Shown here one piece after another: positions 7,481 to 14,877 of a DNA stretch of 64,000 bases. The translations under genes and the position numbers were made by a program. A model generated the notes under the pieces. The model was given only the letters and a program-made list of their open reading frames with translations, had not been told where the DNA came from and ran no database searches. The stretch is from Cyclobacteriaceae bacterium (GTDB lineage: Bacteria > Bacteroidota > Bacteroidia > Cytophagales > Cyclobacteriaceae), in contig JAEUUF010000022.1 in the NCBI GenBank assembly GCA_016787645.1, positions 248,001-312,000 on the forward strand, given 5' to 3'. Position 1 is the first letter of the stretch, and each line of letters begins with the position of its first letter.

Positions 7481-7585
7481 TCAGGATGGAGCACTTCTAC
7501 ATTCTACATTTAGCGTTTTACATTTTACATTATCCGTGGAGTAACCGCAAAATGTAAAATGTTGAATGTAAAATGTAAAAGCGAG
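7481..7585. repeat. 105-bp hairpin-forming intergenic repeat, copy 1
   Basis: The unit starts TCAGGATGGAGCACTTCTAC and continues with alternating TTTTACATT and AATGTAAAA words around an ACCGCAAAATG centre. It is almost identical in sequence and exactly equal in length to the copy at 7638-7742. It lies between two convergent genes, where its hairpin and A/T runs could end transcription from both sides (inference). Confidence 0.7.
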
Positions 7586-7637
7586 GTTGATCTACGGGCT
7601 TGATTCGTTCTCGAGCCTGCGATCCCTGGTGAACAGA

Positions 7638-7742
7638 TCAGGATGGAGCACTTCTACATTCTACATTTAGTGTTTTACATTTTACATTACCCGAGAGTAA
7701 ACCGCAAAATGTAAAACACTAAACCCAAAATGTAAAAGTGAG
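7638..7742. repeat. 105-bp hairpin-forming intergenic repeat, copy 2
   Basis: This is the same unit as 7481-7585, in the same orientation. It contains a perfect 18-bp inverted repeat: TTTAGTGTTTTACATTTT at 7666-7683 and its reverse complement at 7706-7723. The stretch 7465-7758 holds only these two repeats and a 52-bp spacer. Confidence 0.75.
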
Positions 7743-7758
7743 AGTCAAGAAACTACCC

Positions 7759-8658
7759 CTATTTCTTGCGGGTCTTGGCCATCCCCTTCACCTCATCGGC
7801 GACGAGAAGCACAAAGTCCTTTCCTTTCACAAAGCCTTTGCCGAATTCTGCGTCGTACTTGGTGGCGATGGGAAGGGTGGCGAGGTCTTCGGGCTTGGTG
7901 CCTTTCTGCAAGGCCGCGATGACCTGGTCGCGGATATCGGCCAACTTGTCGTGGAGGGCTTTCACATCCGCGCGCATGGCCAGTGCGCCGTGACCGGGAA
8001 TAATTTTAGTCTGGTCGTCGGCGAGGGAATAAATCTGCTCCAACGTGTGAACGTAGCCGAGAAATGAGCCGCCGCTCGTAAGGTCAATGAACGGGTAACG
8101 CTCTCTTACAAAGGCGTCGCCCGTGTGAATAACGTTGGCGTTGCGGAAGCGGACCACCACATCCCCATCGGTATGCCCGCGGTCGAGGTAGTGGAGTTCA
8201 AGATCCTCGCCGTTGAGGTGCACGCTGAGACGCTGCTGAAAGGTGACAACAGGCCAGGATTCCGGGTTGCGCGGCGGGACGGTCTTTCCTTCGCGGTTCA
8301 CACTCTCCTTCATCATCCGTGCCCGCACATTATCATGGGCCACCAGCGTGGCCCCCACCCGACGGAAGTTTTCATTACCGCCGGTGTGATCGCCATGAAG
8401 ATGGGTGTTGATCACGTAGCGCACTTCACCCGGGTTAATGGCGTAAACCGCTTGCCGGATTTTGTCGGACAACGGTGCATACTGGTCGTCTACAATCAGG
8501 TTGCCTTCCTTCCCCGTCAACGCCGCCAGGTTCCCGCCGGTACCGGTAAGCATGTACAAATTGTCCGCCAACCGGAACGGTCGGATCTTGACGGTGTCGA
8601 AGTTCATCTGAGCGTGCAGGGTGAACGGAAGTGCCAGGAGGAAAACAAGTACTCGCAT
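7759..8658 (-). CDS. Secreted MBL-fold metallo-hydrolase
   Basis: This 299-aa protein has a signal peptide (about residues 1-16, cleavage near LHAQ) and a complete metallo-beta-lactamase-fold zinc site: H86-L-H88-G-D90-H91 (NTHLHGDHTGG), H162 (GHTDGD), D181 (HTGDAF) and H223 (PGHG). The layout resembles the periplasmic subclass B3-like/SoxH-like hydrolases. The substrate could be a beta-lactam, an ester or another small molecule; sequence alone does not decide. The coding start is ATG 8658; the G-rich composite repeat starts 4 bp upstream of it, so the 5' leader is repeat DNA. Convergent with the VOC gene. Confidence 0.85.
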   Translation of the reverse strand: MRVLVFLLALPFTLHAQMNFDTVKIRPFRLADNLYMLTGTGGNLAALTGKEGNLIVDDQYAPLSDKIRQAVYAINPGEVRYVINTHLHGDHTGGNENFRRVGATLVAHDNVRARMMKESVNREGKTVPPRNPESWPVVTFQQRLSVHLNGEDLELHYLDRGHTDGDVVVRFRNANVIHTGDAFVRERYPFIDLTSGGSFLGYVHTLEQIYSLADDQTKIIPGHGALAMRADVKALHDKLADIRDQVIAALQKGTKPEDLATLPIATKYDAEFGKGFVKGKDFVLLVADEVKGMAKTRKK

Positions 8659-8661
8659 AAT

Positions 8662-8859
8662 GGGGGTCAGGGGCTAGGGGTCAGGGGTCAGGAGAAATGT
8701 AAAATGTAAAATAATAAATGTAGAATGTAAAAGTGAAACTACATGGGGCTGCTCCGTTTTACATTTTACATTAAGCGTTTTATCCGCCTTCGTGAAGCAC
8801 TTCCATCTACACTAAAACTTCGTCGGACAAGTCGGCGGGCAGGCATTTTGCGGTTCCGG
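8662..8859. repeat. ~200-bp composite intergenic repeat, copy 1
   Basis: Order of parts: a G-rich tract (GGGGTCAGGGGCTAGGGG...), AATGTAAAATGTAAAAT-type words, a TTTTACATTTTACATT return arm, CGCCTTCGTGA, then GTCGGACAAGTCGGCGGGCA and GGCATTTTGCGG. The same parts in the same order recur at 9881-10100. Together the two copies bracket the Ada-like gene as direct repeats. The gap 8659-9031 holds this repeat, a C-rich tract and a promoter, and no gene I can support. Confidence 0.75.
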
Positions 8860-8935
8860 CATTATTATTAGTCAACATCACGACACTCCACATCTTCCCT
8901 GTTCTGACATTTAGCCACGGCCCACCTCTCACTGG

Positions 8936-8959
8936 CCCCTCGCCCCTGATCCCCCGCCC
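8936..8959. repeat. C-rich tract, reverse-orientation relative of the G-rich repeat head
   Basis: CCCCTCGCCCCTGATCCCCC plus CCGCC-type bases; its reverse complement resembles the GGGGCGAGGGGTC head of the copy at 9881-10100. It could form a G-quadruplex on the minus strand. Confidence 0.4.
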
Positions 8960-8979
8960 TATTCTCAGCAAGAAGCGGG

Positions 8980-9010
8980 TTGAGTCCCCGCCCCGGCCGC
9001 CCCACCTTTG
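8980..9010 (+). promoter_or_regulatory. Bacteroidota-type promoter for the Ada-like gene
   Basis: TTG at 8980-8982, a 20-nt spacer and CACCTTTG at 9003-9010 (7 of 8 against TAnnTTTG), 21 bp before the ATG at 9032. Confidence 0.5.
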
Positions 9011-9031
9011 CTCAACAAAACAATTACTTTT

Positions 9032-9895
9032 ATGATGGTGATCAACGAAACCAACATCAATTACAAACGGATTGAACAGGCCATCCAGTACCTGGAACAG
9101 AACGTGCATCGCCAGCCGGAACTCGATGACGTGGCTGAGAAAGTTCACCTGAGCCCGTTTCATTTCCAGCGCCTCTTCACCGACTGGGTGGGCATCAGTC
9201 CGAAACGGTTTCTCCAGTTTCTCACTGTCGACTTTCTCAAACAGAAACTGGGCGAATCGCGCAACCTCGTCGAGGCCGCCGACGCAGCTGGTCTGTCAAG
9301 CCAGTCGCGCGTGTATGATTTGTTCACGACACTTGAAGCCGTCACCCCACAGGAGTACAAGCTCAGCGGCTCAGGCATCGCCGTGGAGTACGGCTTTCAT
9401 GAAACGCCCTTCGGTACCGCTCTGGTTGGTGTCACCGACCGAGGTGTGTGCTGGCTTTCCTTTCTCCCCAATGACGCGACACCCTCCCAGGAACTGGAGC
9501 AGATGAAAGAACACTGGCACCAGTCGATCTTTCGCCAGAACCAGGCGCGCACGCAAGCGGTAATCGAAAGTGTGTTTGGCTCACACGACCCGACGCAACC
9601 GAAAAAGCTGCACCTGTTCGTGAAGGGCACCAACTTCCAGGTGAAAGTTTGGGAAGCGCTGTTGCGCCTACCCATGGGCAGTGTCACCACCTACCAGGGT
9701 ATCGCCGAACAGATCCACAATCCGAAAGCGATGCAGGCCGTTGGTTCTGCAGTGGGATCCAACCACATCGCCTACCTCATCCCCTGCCACCGCGTCATCC
9801 GCAAAGACGGCATTCTCGGCGAATACCGCTGGAGTGCGCCGAGGAAGAAGAGTATTATTGGGTGGGAAATGGCGAAGGCAGGGGTTAGGGGTTAG
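9032..9895 (+). CDS. AraC-type HTH + methylated-DNA-cysteine methyltransferase (Ada C-terminal half)
   Basis: This 287-aa protein fuses an AraC-type DNA-binding domain (about residues 10-110; LDDVAEKVHLSPFHFQRLFT) with an O6-alkylguanine-DNA alkyltransferase domain (about 120-280). The acceptor is C252 in LIPCHRVIRKDG. This corresponds to Ada without its N-terminal zinc domain; a related zinc domain is encoded separately at 5172-5438. It can repair O6-methylguanine; whether it still acts as a methylation-triggered activator is uncertain because the trigger domain is absent. ATG 9032 is chosen over TTG 9008, which overlaps the promoter. The last residues AGVRG and the stop codon are read from the flanking GGGGTTA repeat, so the 3' end was reshaped by it. 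Confidence 0.85.
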   Translation: MMVINETNINYKRIEQAIQYLEQNVHRQPELDDVAEKVHLSPFHFQRLFTDWVGISPKRFLQFLTVDFLKQKLGESRNLVEAADAAGLSSQSRVYDLFTTLEAVTPQEYKLSGSGIAVEYGFHETPFGTALVGVTDRGVCWLSFLPNDATPSQELEQMKEHWHQSIFRQNQARTQAVIESVFGSHDPTQPKKLHLFVKGTNFQVKVWEALLRLPMGSVTTYQGIAEQIHNPKAMQAVGSAVGSNHIAYLIPCHRVIRKDGILGEYRWSAPRKKSIIGWEMAKAGVRG

Positions 9896-10100
9896 GGGTT
9901 AGGGGGTTAGGGGCGAGGGGTCAAGGAGTCAGGAAGAATGTAAAATGTAATATGATAAATGTAGAATGTAAAAGTGAGACAACACGGGCCCGTTCACTTT
10001 TGCATTTTACATTCGGCGTTTTACCCGCCTTCGTGAGGCACTTCCAACTACGCTAAAGCTCCGTCGGACAAGTCGGCGGGCAGGCATTTTGCGGTTTCGG
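9881..10100. repeat. ~200-bp composite intergenic repeat, copy 2, with telomere-like head
   Basis: It begins with GGGGTTAGGGGTTAGGGG and further G-runs inside the end of the Ada-like CDS, then repeats the arms AATGTAAAATGTAA / TTTTGCATTTTACATT, CGCCTTCGTGA and GTCGGACAAGTCGGCGGGCA seen at 8662-8859. The G-runs could form a G-quadruplex on the plus strand. Confidence 0.75.
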
Positions 10101-10329
10101 AACTCTCAACCATTGATATAGGTCATGACTTCATTGACTTCTGCCAGGCATGCAGGTCCTTGAAACTCTTTATTCGATTCATAGCAGGTCGAATTGACTA
10201 ATCAAAGAACACTAAGCCCACTCATCATCCCAAGGGTAGTCTTGTGCGGTTTTCCTGATAAGTTTGAGCGAACTTAGTGGAAACATTAATACTGACCCCT
10301 GGCCCCCGACTCCTAACCCCTTTTGCCGG
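10101..10329. other. Non-coding gap with a C-rich tract
   Basis: No gene is supported here. 10291-10324 is C-rich (CCCCTGGCCCCCGACTCCTAACCCC), the reverse-orientation form of the G-rich repeat head, and ends just before the M42 peptidase start. Nothing else is recognisable. Confidence 0.4.
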
Positions 10330-11253
10330 ATGAAACTCAACCTCCCCCTTTTGAAGACCCTCTGCTCCATTCCCGGCACCTCCGGCAACGAGTCTGCCGT
10401 TACGGATTTTCTACTCAAGTATATCCGCAAAGCACAGAAGACGTGGGAGGTGAAACCGGAATTGTACTATGGTGACGACTTCCAGGATTCGCTTGTGTTG
10501 AAATTCGGGAAGCCGCGCACGGCGGTGTTTGCGCACATGGATACAGTGGGCTTTACGGTGCGTTACCAGAACCAGCTCGTGCCCGTCGGCGGACCGGATG
10601 GCGAAGACGGCGCAAAACTGGTTGGTCGCGACAGCAAGGGAGAAATCGAATGCGAACTGGAATACGATAAAGAGCATCATGCCCTCTACCGGTTTGGCAG
10701 GGTCATCGACCGCGGAACTCCGCTTTCCTATAAAGTAAACTTCCGCGATTCGAAACAAGCGATTGAGTCTGCCTACCTCGATGACCGGCTCGGCATCTAC
10801 GTGGCGCTCGAAGTGGCTTCCAAACTCGCCGACGGCATCATCGTCTTCAGCTGCTGGGAAGAACACGGAGGAGGCGGCGTGCCCTTCCTGGCCAAGTTCA
10901 TCTATGAAAAGTGGGGCGTGCGCCAGGCACTCATCTCCGACATCACCTGGGTCTCTGATGGTGTTGATCACGGCAAGGGAGTCGTGATCTCCCTGCGCGA
11001 CCGAAACATCCCGCGTCGCGCATTCGTCGACCGCATCATCGGGGTGGCCGACAAACATAAAGTTGACTACCAGCTCGAGGTGGAAGGCACCGGCTCGAGT
11101 GACGGCGGTGAACTCCAGCGGTCACCGTACCCGTTCGACTGGTGTTTTGTAGGCGCCCCGCATCATCACCCGCACACCCCGAATGAGAAAGTGTACAAGA
11201 AAGACATTCAATCCATGATTCAACTATATCATCACCTGATGAAAGAACTATGA
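10330..11253 (+). CDS. M42-family metallopeptidase (glutamyl aminopeptidase-like)
   Basis: This 307-aa protein has the two-metal aminopeptidase residues in order: H69 and D71 (VFAHMDTVGF), bridging D151 or D152 (AYLDDRLG), E177/E178 (SCWEEHGGGG), D204 (LISDITW) and a late histidine cluster (HHHPHTPNE). Such cytosolic enzymes trim N-terminal residues from peptides or deblock them. ATG 10330 is preferred to TTG 10264, since the latter would encode the C-rich repeat. The stop overlaps the next start (ATGA 11250-11253), so it is coupled to the GH109-like gene, although the two functions have no obvious link. Confidence 0.8.
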   Translation: MKLNLPLLKTLCSIPGTSGNESAVTDFLLKYIRKAQKTWEVKPELYYGDDFQDSLVLKFGKPRTAVFAHMDTVGFTVRYQNQLVPVGGPDGEDGAKLVGRDSKGEIECELEYDKEHHALYRFGRVIDRGTPLSYKVNFRDSKQAIESAYLDDRLGIYVALEVASKLADGIIVFSCWEEHGGGGVPFLAKFIYEKWGVRQALISDITWVSDGVDHGKGVVISLRDRNIPRRAFVDRIIGVADKHKVDYQLEVEGTGSSDGGELQRSPYPFDWCFVGAPHHHPHTPNEKVYKKDIQSMIQLYHHLMKEL

Positions 11254-12605
11254 CTTCGCGCAGAAAATTTATTCGTACCGCCGCAGCGGCTAGCGCCGGA
11301 CTTTCCATCCTTCCATCCTTTAATGTACTTTCCAAATCACCCAACGCACAGCTCCGCATCGGCTTTATCGGTGTAGGCTTTCGCGGACAGGGACACCTAT
11401 CAAGGGCGCTGGAACGCAACGACATTGAAGTTGTCGCCATCTGCGACATCCAGCAGCGGATGATGGACATGGCCCTTACCCGCGTAAGGAAGAGCGGGAA
11501 GTCCAGGCCGAAAGTGATACTGGAAGGTCCTTACGGATACAAGAAACTACTCGACAACAAGGACATTGATGCCGTCATCATCTCCACGCCCTGGGAATGG
11601 CACGCGCGCATGTGCCTCGATGCCATGAACGCCGGGAAATATGTCGGCTGTGAAGTGAATACCGGTGCTACGATTGAGGAATGCTGGGAGCTCGTACGCA
11701 CCAGTGAGCGCACCGGGATGCCGATGATGATGCTTGAGAACGTCTGCTACCGCCGCGATGTGATGGCGGTGCTCAACATGGTGCGTCAGAATATATTTGG
11801 CGAGCTCATCCACCTGCAAGGCGGTTACCAGCACGACCTCCGCGGCGTAAAATTCAACGACGGCAAAGACCCGCTGGGGCCCGGCGCGGAATTTGGCGAG
11901 AAGGCTTTCTCCGAAGCCCAATGGCGAACGCAACATTCCGTGCACCGCAATGGTGATCTTTATCCCAGCCACGGCATCGGCCCCATTGCCATGATGCTTA
12001 ACATTAACCGAGGCAATCGCTTTACGCGACTTTCATCCTACGCGACCAAAGCCCGAGGCCTCCACAACTACGTCGTGAAAACCGGTGGTGAAAATCATCC
12101 TAACGCGAAGGTGAACTTCAAACTCGGGGATGTGGTCACGACCATGATTCAAACCTCCAACGAGGAGACCGTCCTCCTCCAGCACGACACCAACCTCCCG
12201 CGCCCCTATTCGCTTGGCTTTCGCGTGCAGGGCACCAACGGCATCTGGATGGATGTGAACAAGTCTATCTACATCGAAGGACAGGGCAAAGAACATGGAG
12301 AATGGGAGGACGCCAAACCCTGGCTCGAAAAATATGATCATCCGTTGTGGAAGAAATATGCATCCGACGCCGCGGGAGCCGGACATGGCGGCATGGACTG
12401 GTTTGTATTCAATGCTTTTGTCGAGGCGGCCAAGCAGCGCGTCCAGACCCCGCAGGATGTGTATGACGCTGTCACCTGGAGTGCGATCTCACCGTTGTCG
12501 GAAGCGTCGATTGCCAACGGGGGTGCGGCCATGGAGTTCCCCGACTTCACCAGCGGCAAGTGGATGTACCGGAAAAACGACTTCGCGATAAGCGACAGCT
12601 ATTAA
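11250..12605 (+). CDS. Tat-exported Gfo/Idh/MocA oxidoreductase, GH109 (alpha-N-acetylgalactosaminidase)-like
   Basis: This 451-aa protein has a Tat signal (SRRKFIRTAAAASAG) and a Rossmann domain starting LRIGFIGVGFRGQG. It shows the GH109 layout: CEVNTGATIEECWELVRTSE, MMMLENVCYRRDVMAVLNM, YPSHGIGP, and GHGGMDWFV near the C-terminus. GH109 enzymes hydrolyse terminal GalNAc by an NAD-dependent oxidation-elimination mechanism; Bacteroidota often carry many copies and not all have been shown to be GalNAc-specific. Periplasmic location is expected, with cofactor loaded before Tat export. It overlaps the M42 peptidase gene by 4 bp. Assigned to GH109 with good, not full, confidence. Confidence 0.8.
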   Translation: MTSRRKFIRTAAAASAGLSILPSFNVLSKSPNAQLRIGFIGVGFRGQGHLSRALERNDIEVVAICDIQQRMMDMALTRVRKSGKSRPKVILEGPYGYKKLLDNKDIDAVIISTPWEWHARMCLDAMNAGKYVGCEVNTGATIEECWELVRTSERTGMPMMMLENVCYRRDVMAVLNMVRQNIFGELIHLQGGYQHDLRGVKFNDGKDPLGPGAEFGEKAFSEAQWRTQHSVHRNGDLYPSHGIGPIAMMLNINRGNRFTRLSSYATKARGLHNYVVKTGGENHPNAKVNFKLGDVVTTMIQTSNEETVLLQHDTNLPRPYSLGFRVQGTNGIWMDVNKSIYIEGQGKEHGEWEDAKPWLEKYDHPLWKKYASDAAGAGHGGMDWFVFNAFVEAAKQRVQTPQDVYDAVTWSAISPLSEASIANGGAAMEFPDFTSGKWMYRKNDFAISDSY

Positions 12606-12610
12606 TGAAG

Positions 12611-12618
12611 TACCTTTG
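12611..12618 (+). promoter_or_regulatory. Promoter -7 element TACCTTTG before hpt
   Basis: An exact TAnnTTTG match 35 bp before ATG 12654. No clear TTG occurs at the usual upstream spacing. Confidence 0.4.
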
Positions 12619-12653
12619 CACAACAATTCATCGAAATCGCTGTTTCTGCAAGT

Positions 12654-13184
12654 ATGAAGCTGAAAGACCTTACGTTTAAGAAGTTACTCACGGCCGACCG
12701 CATTGAGAAGAAAGTCGCTGCCCTCGCGCGACAAATCGAAGAAGATTACCAGGACAAGACACCCGTCTTTCTTCCGATCCTGAACGGCTCCTTCATGTTT
12801 GCCTCTGATTTGATGAAGGAAATAAATATCCCTTGCCGGGTTTCCTTTGTTAAGATTTCATCCTACTCCGGAACGGTAAGCACCGGCCAACTCAAAACCC
12901 TCATCGGTCACGATGAAAGTCTATTCGGCACGGACATCATCATTGTGGAAGACATCGTGGACACCGGCCTGACGCTGCAGAAAATTTCGGATGAACTGAA
13001 AGACCTTGGTGCCAAGTCGGTGGAATGTGTCGCCCTCCTGCGCAAACAACCCGCCCGCGAGAAGAACATCCCCATTCGCTACATCGGTTTCGAACTCGAA
13101 CATGAGTTTGTCGTCGGCTATGGCCTGGATTATGATGGATTGGGAAGGAACCTTCGCGATGTGTATTCGCGAGTGGGGGAATGA
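12654..13184 (+). CDS. hpt: Hypoxanthine phosphoribosyltransferase
   Basis: This 176-aa cytosolic enzyme converts hypoxanthine or guanine plus PRPP to IMP or GMP (purine salvage). The PRPP loop is IIVEDIVDTGLTL at residues 96-108. Upstream, PILNGSFMFASDLM and the flexible-loop segment SYSGTVSTGQL match the family, as does the length. It has its own promoter-like TACCTTTG. In many Bacteroidota hpt precedes adk and obg; here that order is kept, but about 1 kb of repeat DNA and a DUF559 gene are inserted between hpt and adk. Confidence 0.9.
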   Translation: MKLKDLTFKKLLTADRIEKKVAALARQIEEDYQDKTPVFLPILNGSFMFASDLMKEINIPCRVSFVKISSYSGTVSTGQLKTLIGHDESLFGTDIIIVEDIVDTGLTLQKISDELKDLGAKSVECVALLRKQPAREKNIPIRYIGFELEHEFVVGYGLDYDGLGRNLRDVYSRVGE

Positions 13185-13205
13185 GGAGAAGGGGTTGAGC
13201 TTCTT

Positions 13206-13430
13206 CCCCCACCCCTAACCCCTTAAGGGGAATTCAGTTTTCTGGTCGACTAAAATAGTCTTTGTACTCCCCCACCCCTTGCCCCTGAAGGGGAATTCAG
13301 TTTGCGGTAAATGTTTGGTAAATGAAACCTTCCCCCACCCCTGACCCCTAATGGGGAATTCAGTTTGCGGTAAATGTTGGCGAAATAAAAATACCAGTTG
13401 TCTCCCCCCCTTTTAAGGCAAGGGGTGAGA
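13206..13430. repeat. Array of C/G-rich palindromic repeats upstream of the DUF559 gene
   Basis: Three forward 35-bp units of form CCCCCACCCCTNRCCCCTNANGGGGAATTCAGTTT lie at 13206-13240, 13269-13303 and 13332-13366; the last two extend into GCGGTAAATGTTKG. A fourth, inverted-type unit (AGTTGTCTCCCCCCC...AAGGGGTGAG) is at 13396-13430. Each unit contains a CCCC-TTAA-GGGG-like palindrome. The stretch 13185-13551 otherwise holds nothing recognisable. Confidence 0.8.
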
Positions 13431-13551
13431 AGCCGCTAAAAGGTTGTCTCAGGCAGCACACAATCCCACTTTCCTTCTCCTCTCAAACATGTTTTACTGA
13501 GTAATGTTCGGTGGGGGTTGAATTCGGTTTCAGCATTTACAATGTTGGTCT

Positions 13552-13917
13552 ATGAAAAGACCGAACATGTTTCTAAATGCCTGGGGAATTCTATTTGAAA
13601 GGGCCAGAGAACTCCGGGACCGGACCACTGATGCGGAGAAAATTCTTTGGTCAAGGCTGTGCAAGAATCAGCTCGGAGTGAAATTTAGAAGGCAACATCC
13701 CCTTCATTCTTATGTGGTCGACTTCTATTGTCACGCAAAGCAGCTTGTCATCGAATTGGATGGCCCGATACACGATAAGCCGCAAAACAAATTCGAAGAT
13801 TCAGTCCGCACTGAGGCATTGAATTTGTTTGGGGTCAAAATCCTGCGATTCAAAAATGAAGAAGTGTTCCAGAATCTCGATGGAGTGATTGGCAAGATCA
13901 AGGCTGCTCTAAAGTAG
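13552..13917 (+). CDS. DUF559 endonuclease-domain protein
   Basis: This 121-aa single-domain protein belongs to the DUF559 group of Vsr-like PD-(D/E)xK nuclease folds. It shows the family layout: TDAEKILWSRL, KFRRQHPLHSYVVDFYC (D57), LVIELDGPIHD (E69, D70), then R-x-x-x-L and GVKILRFKNEEVF. The candidate metal-binding acids are present, so it may be an active nuclease. It is flanked on both sides by copies of a C/G-rich palindromic repeat in opposite orientations and splits the usual hpt-adk neighbourhood, which suggests a mobile or repeat-associated gene. The biological substrate is unknown. Confidence 0.85.
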   Translation: MKRPNMFLNAWGILFERARELRDRTTDAEKILWSRLCKNQLGVKFRRQHPLHSYVVDFYCHAKQLVIELDGPIHDKPQNKFEDSVRTEALNLFGVKILRFKNEEVFQNLDGVIGKIKAALK

Positions 13918-13921
13918 TGAA

Positions 13922-14071
13922 TAGTTGTCCCCCTTTAGGGGCAAGGGGTTAGGGTGAGCTCAGAAGTTTGAGTGCCGTCTTGGCTCCCACTACTTGCTCC
14001 ACTGACGGTATGCGATTGTATAGTCGTCTAACTATACCAGTTGTCCCCCTTTAGGGGCAAGGGGTGGGGGT
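13922..14071. repeat. Inverted-orientation C/G-rich palindromic repeats downstream of the DUF559 gene
   Basis: Two units, AGTTGTCCCCCTTTAGGGGC + AAGGGGTTAGGGTGAG (13922-13958) and CCAGTTGTCCCCCTTTAGGG + GCAAGGGGTGGGGGTC (14037-14072). They are the reverse-orientation form of the units at 13206-13366, so the DUF559 gene lies between inverted repeats. Confidence 0.75.
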
Positions 14072-14163
14072 CGCCGAAAAGTAAGTGATCAGCCACTCTA
14101 TCTCCCTCCTCATTTTTCATTCTTCCTTCCCCACAGTACCTTGCAGCCCCTAACCCATTGACC

Positions 14164-14733
14164 ATGATCAACGCTGTTATCTTCGGCCCTCCGGGGGCTG
14201 GCAAAGGCACGCAGAGCGACCGGCTCATCAAGAAATACGGCTTCATTCACATTTCTACCGGCGACCTTTTCCGGTGGCATACCAAGAATGATACGCCCCT
14301 GGGCAAGAAAGTGAAGGAGATTATGAACAGCGGCGCCCTGGTGCCCGACGAAATCACCATCGCAATGCTCAAGGAGGAACTGCAGAAGAATCCCCACGCG
14401 AAAGGTTTTCTCTTCGACGGGTTTCCCCGCACGGTGGCCCAGGCAGAGGCATTGGATAAATTTATGAAGGAAAACGGCACGGCCATCCACCATGTCATCG
14501 CCCTCGATGTCTCAGAAGCTGAACTGCGTGCGCGCATCGCGAAACGCCGCACGATTGAGAACCGGGCCGATGACGAAGATGAAAAACTGAACAAACGAAT
14601 CACTGAATACTTCGGCAAGACCATACACGTGCTTCCCTACTATCAGAAACAAAACCGGCTTTCCACCATCAATGGTGTGGGCGAAATTGACCGGATTGCC
14701 AACGACATCGCCGCAGTGCTGGACAAGAAATGA
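14164..14733 (+). CDS. adk: Adenylate kinase (short form)
   Basis: This 189-aa enzyme interconverts ATP + AMP and 2 ADP in the cytosol. The P-loop is FGPPGAGKGT (about residues 7-16); the AMP-binding STGDLFR and DGFPRTVAQAEAL follow, and the lid is the short type (RADDEDEKLNKRI), without a zinc LID. ATG 14164 is preferred over TTG 14158. The stop codon overlaps the start of a 48-aa membrane protein gene (ATGA 14730-14733), and obg follows, so the three form one operon. Confidence 0.92.
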   Translation: MINAVIFGPPGAGKGTQSDRLIKKYGFIHISTGDLFRWHTKNDTPLGKKVKEIMNSGALVPDEITIAMLKEELQKNPHAKGFLFDGFPRTVAQAEALDKFMKENGTAIHHVIALDVSEAELRARIAKRRTIENRADDEDEKLNKRITEYFGKTIHVLPYYQKQNRLSTINGVGEIDRIANDIAAVLDKK

Positions 14734-14876
14734 TTCCCTTCTGGAATATTACTGACTCAAAACGACGGCCCACGCTGCAGGAAAACGTGCGCGGGTTCAA
14801 AATCGTCGGCATCTTGCTGTTGGCGGTAGCGGTCGCGTATATCGTTATCGCGTTCTCCATCTTCGGCCACCTCTGA
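14730..14876 (+). CDS. 48-aa single-pass membrane protein between adk and obg
   Basis: The start ATG 14730 overlaps the adk stop by 4 bp, and the stop TGA ends at 14876, one base before the obg start. The translated product begins [20 protein letters not shown] and ends in a hydrophobic segment of about 25 residues ([18 protein letters not shown]) and FGHL. The tight fit to both neighbours supports real translation. I know no family for it; a small inner-membrane protein coupled to Adk/Obg is plausible from position only. Confidence 0.65.
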   Translation: MIPFWNITDSKRRPTLQENVRGFKIVGILLLAVAVAYIVIAFSIFGHL

Positions 14877-14877
14877 C

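Noticed and set aside
8807-9163. A 118-codon minus-strand open frame upstream of the Ada-like gene
   Set aside because: Built from repeat DNA and the antisense of the HTH domain; no domain visible.
9881-9931. GGGGTTA tract as a real telomere or linear replicon end
   Set aside because: It is internal to a normal gene neighbourhood, short and imperfect.
13206-14072. CRISPR array interpretation of the C/G-rich repeats
   Set aside because: Spacings are irregular, units are inverted relative to each other, and no cas gene is near.
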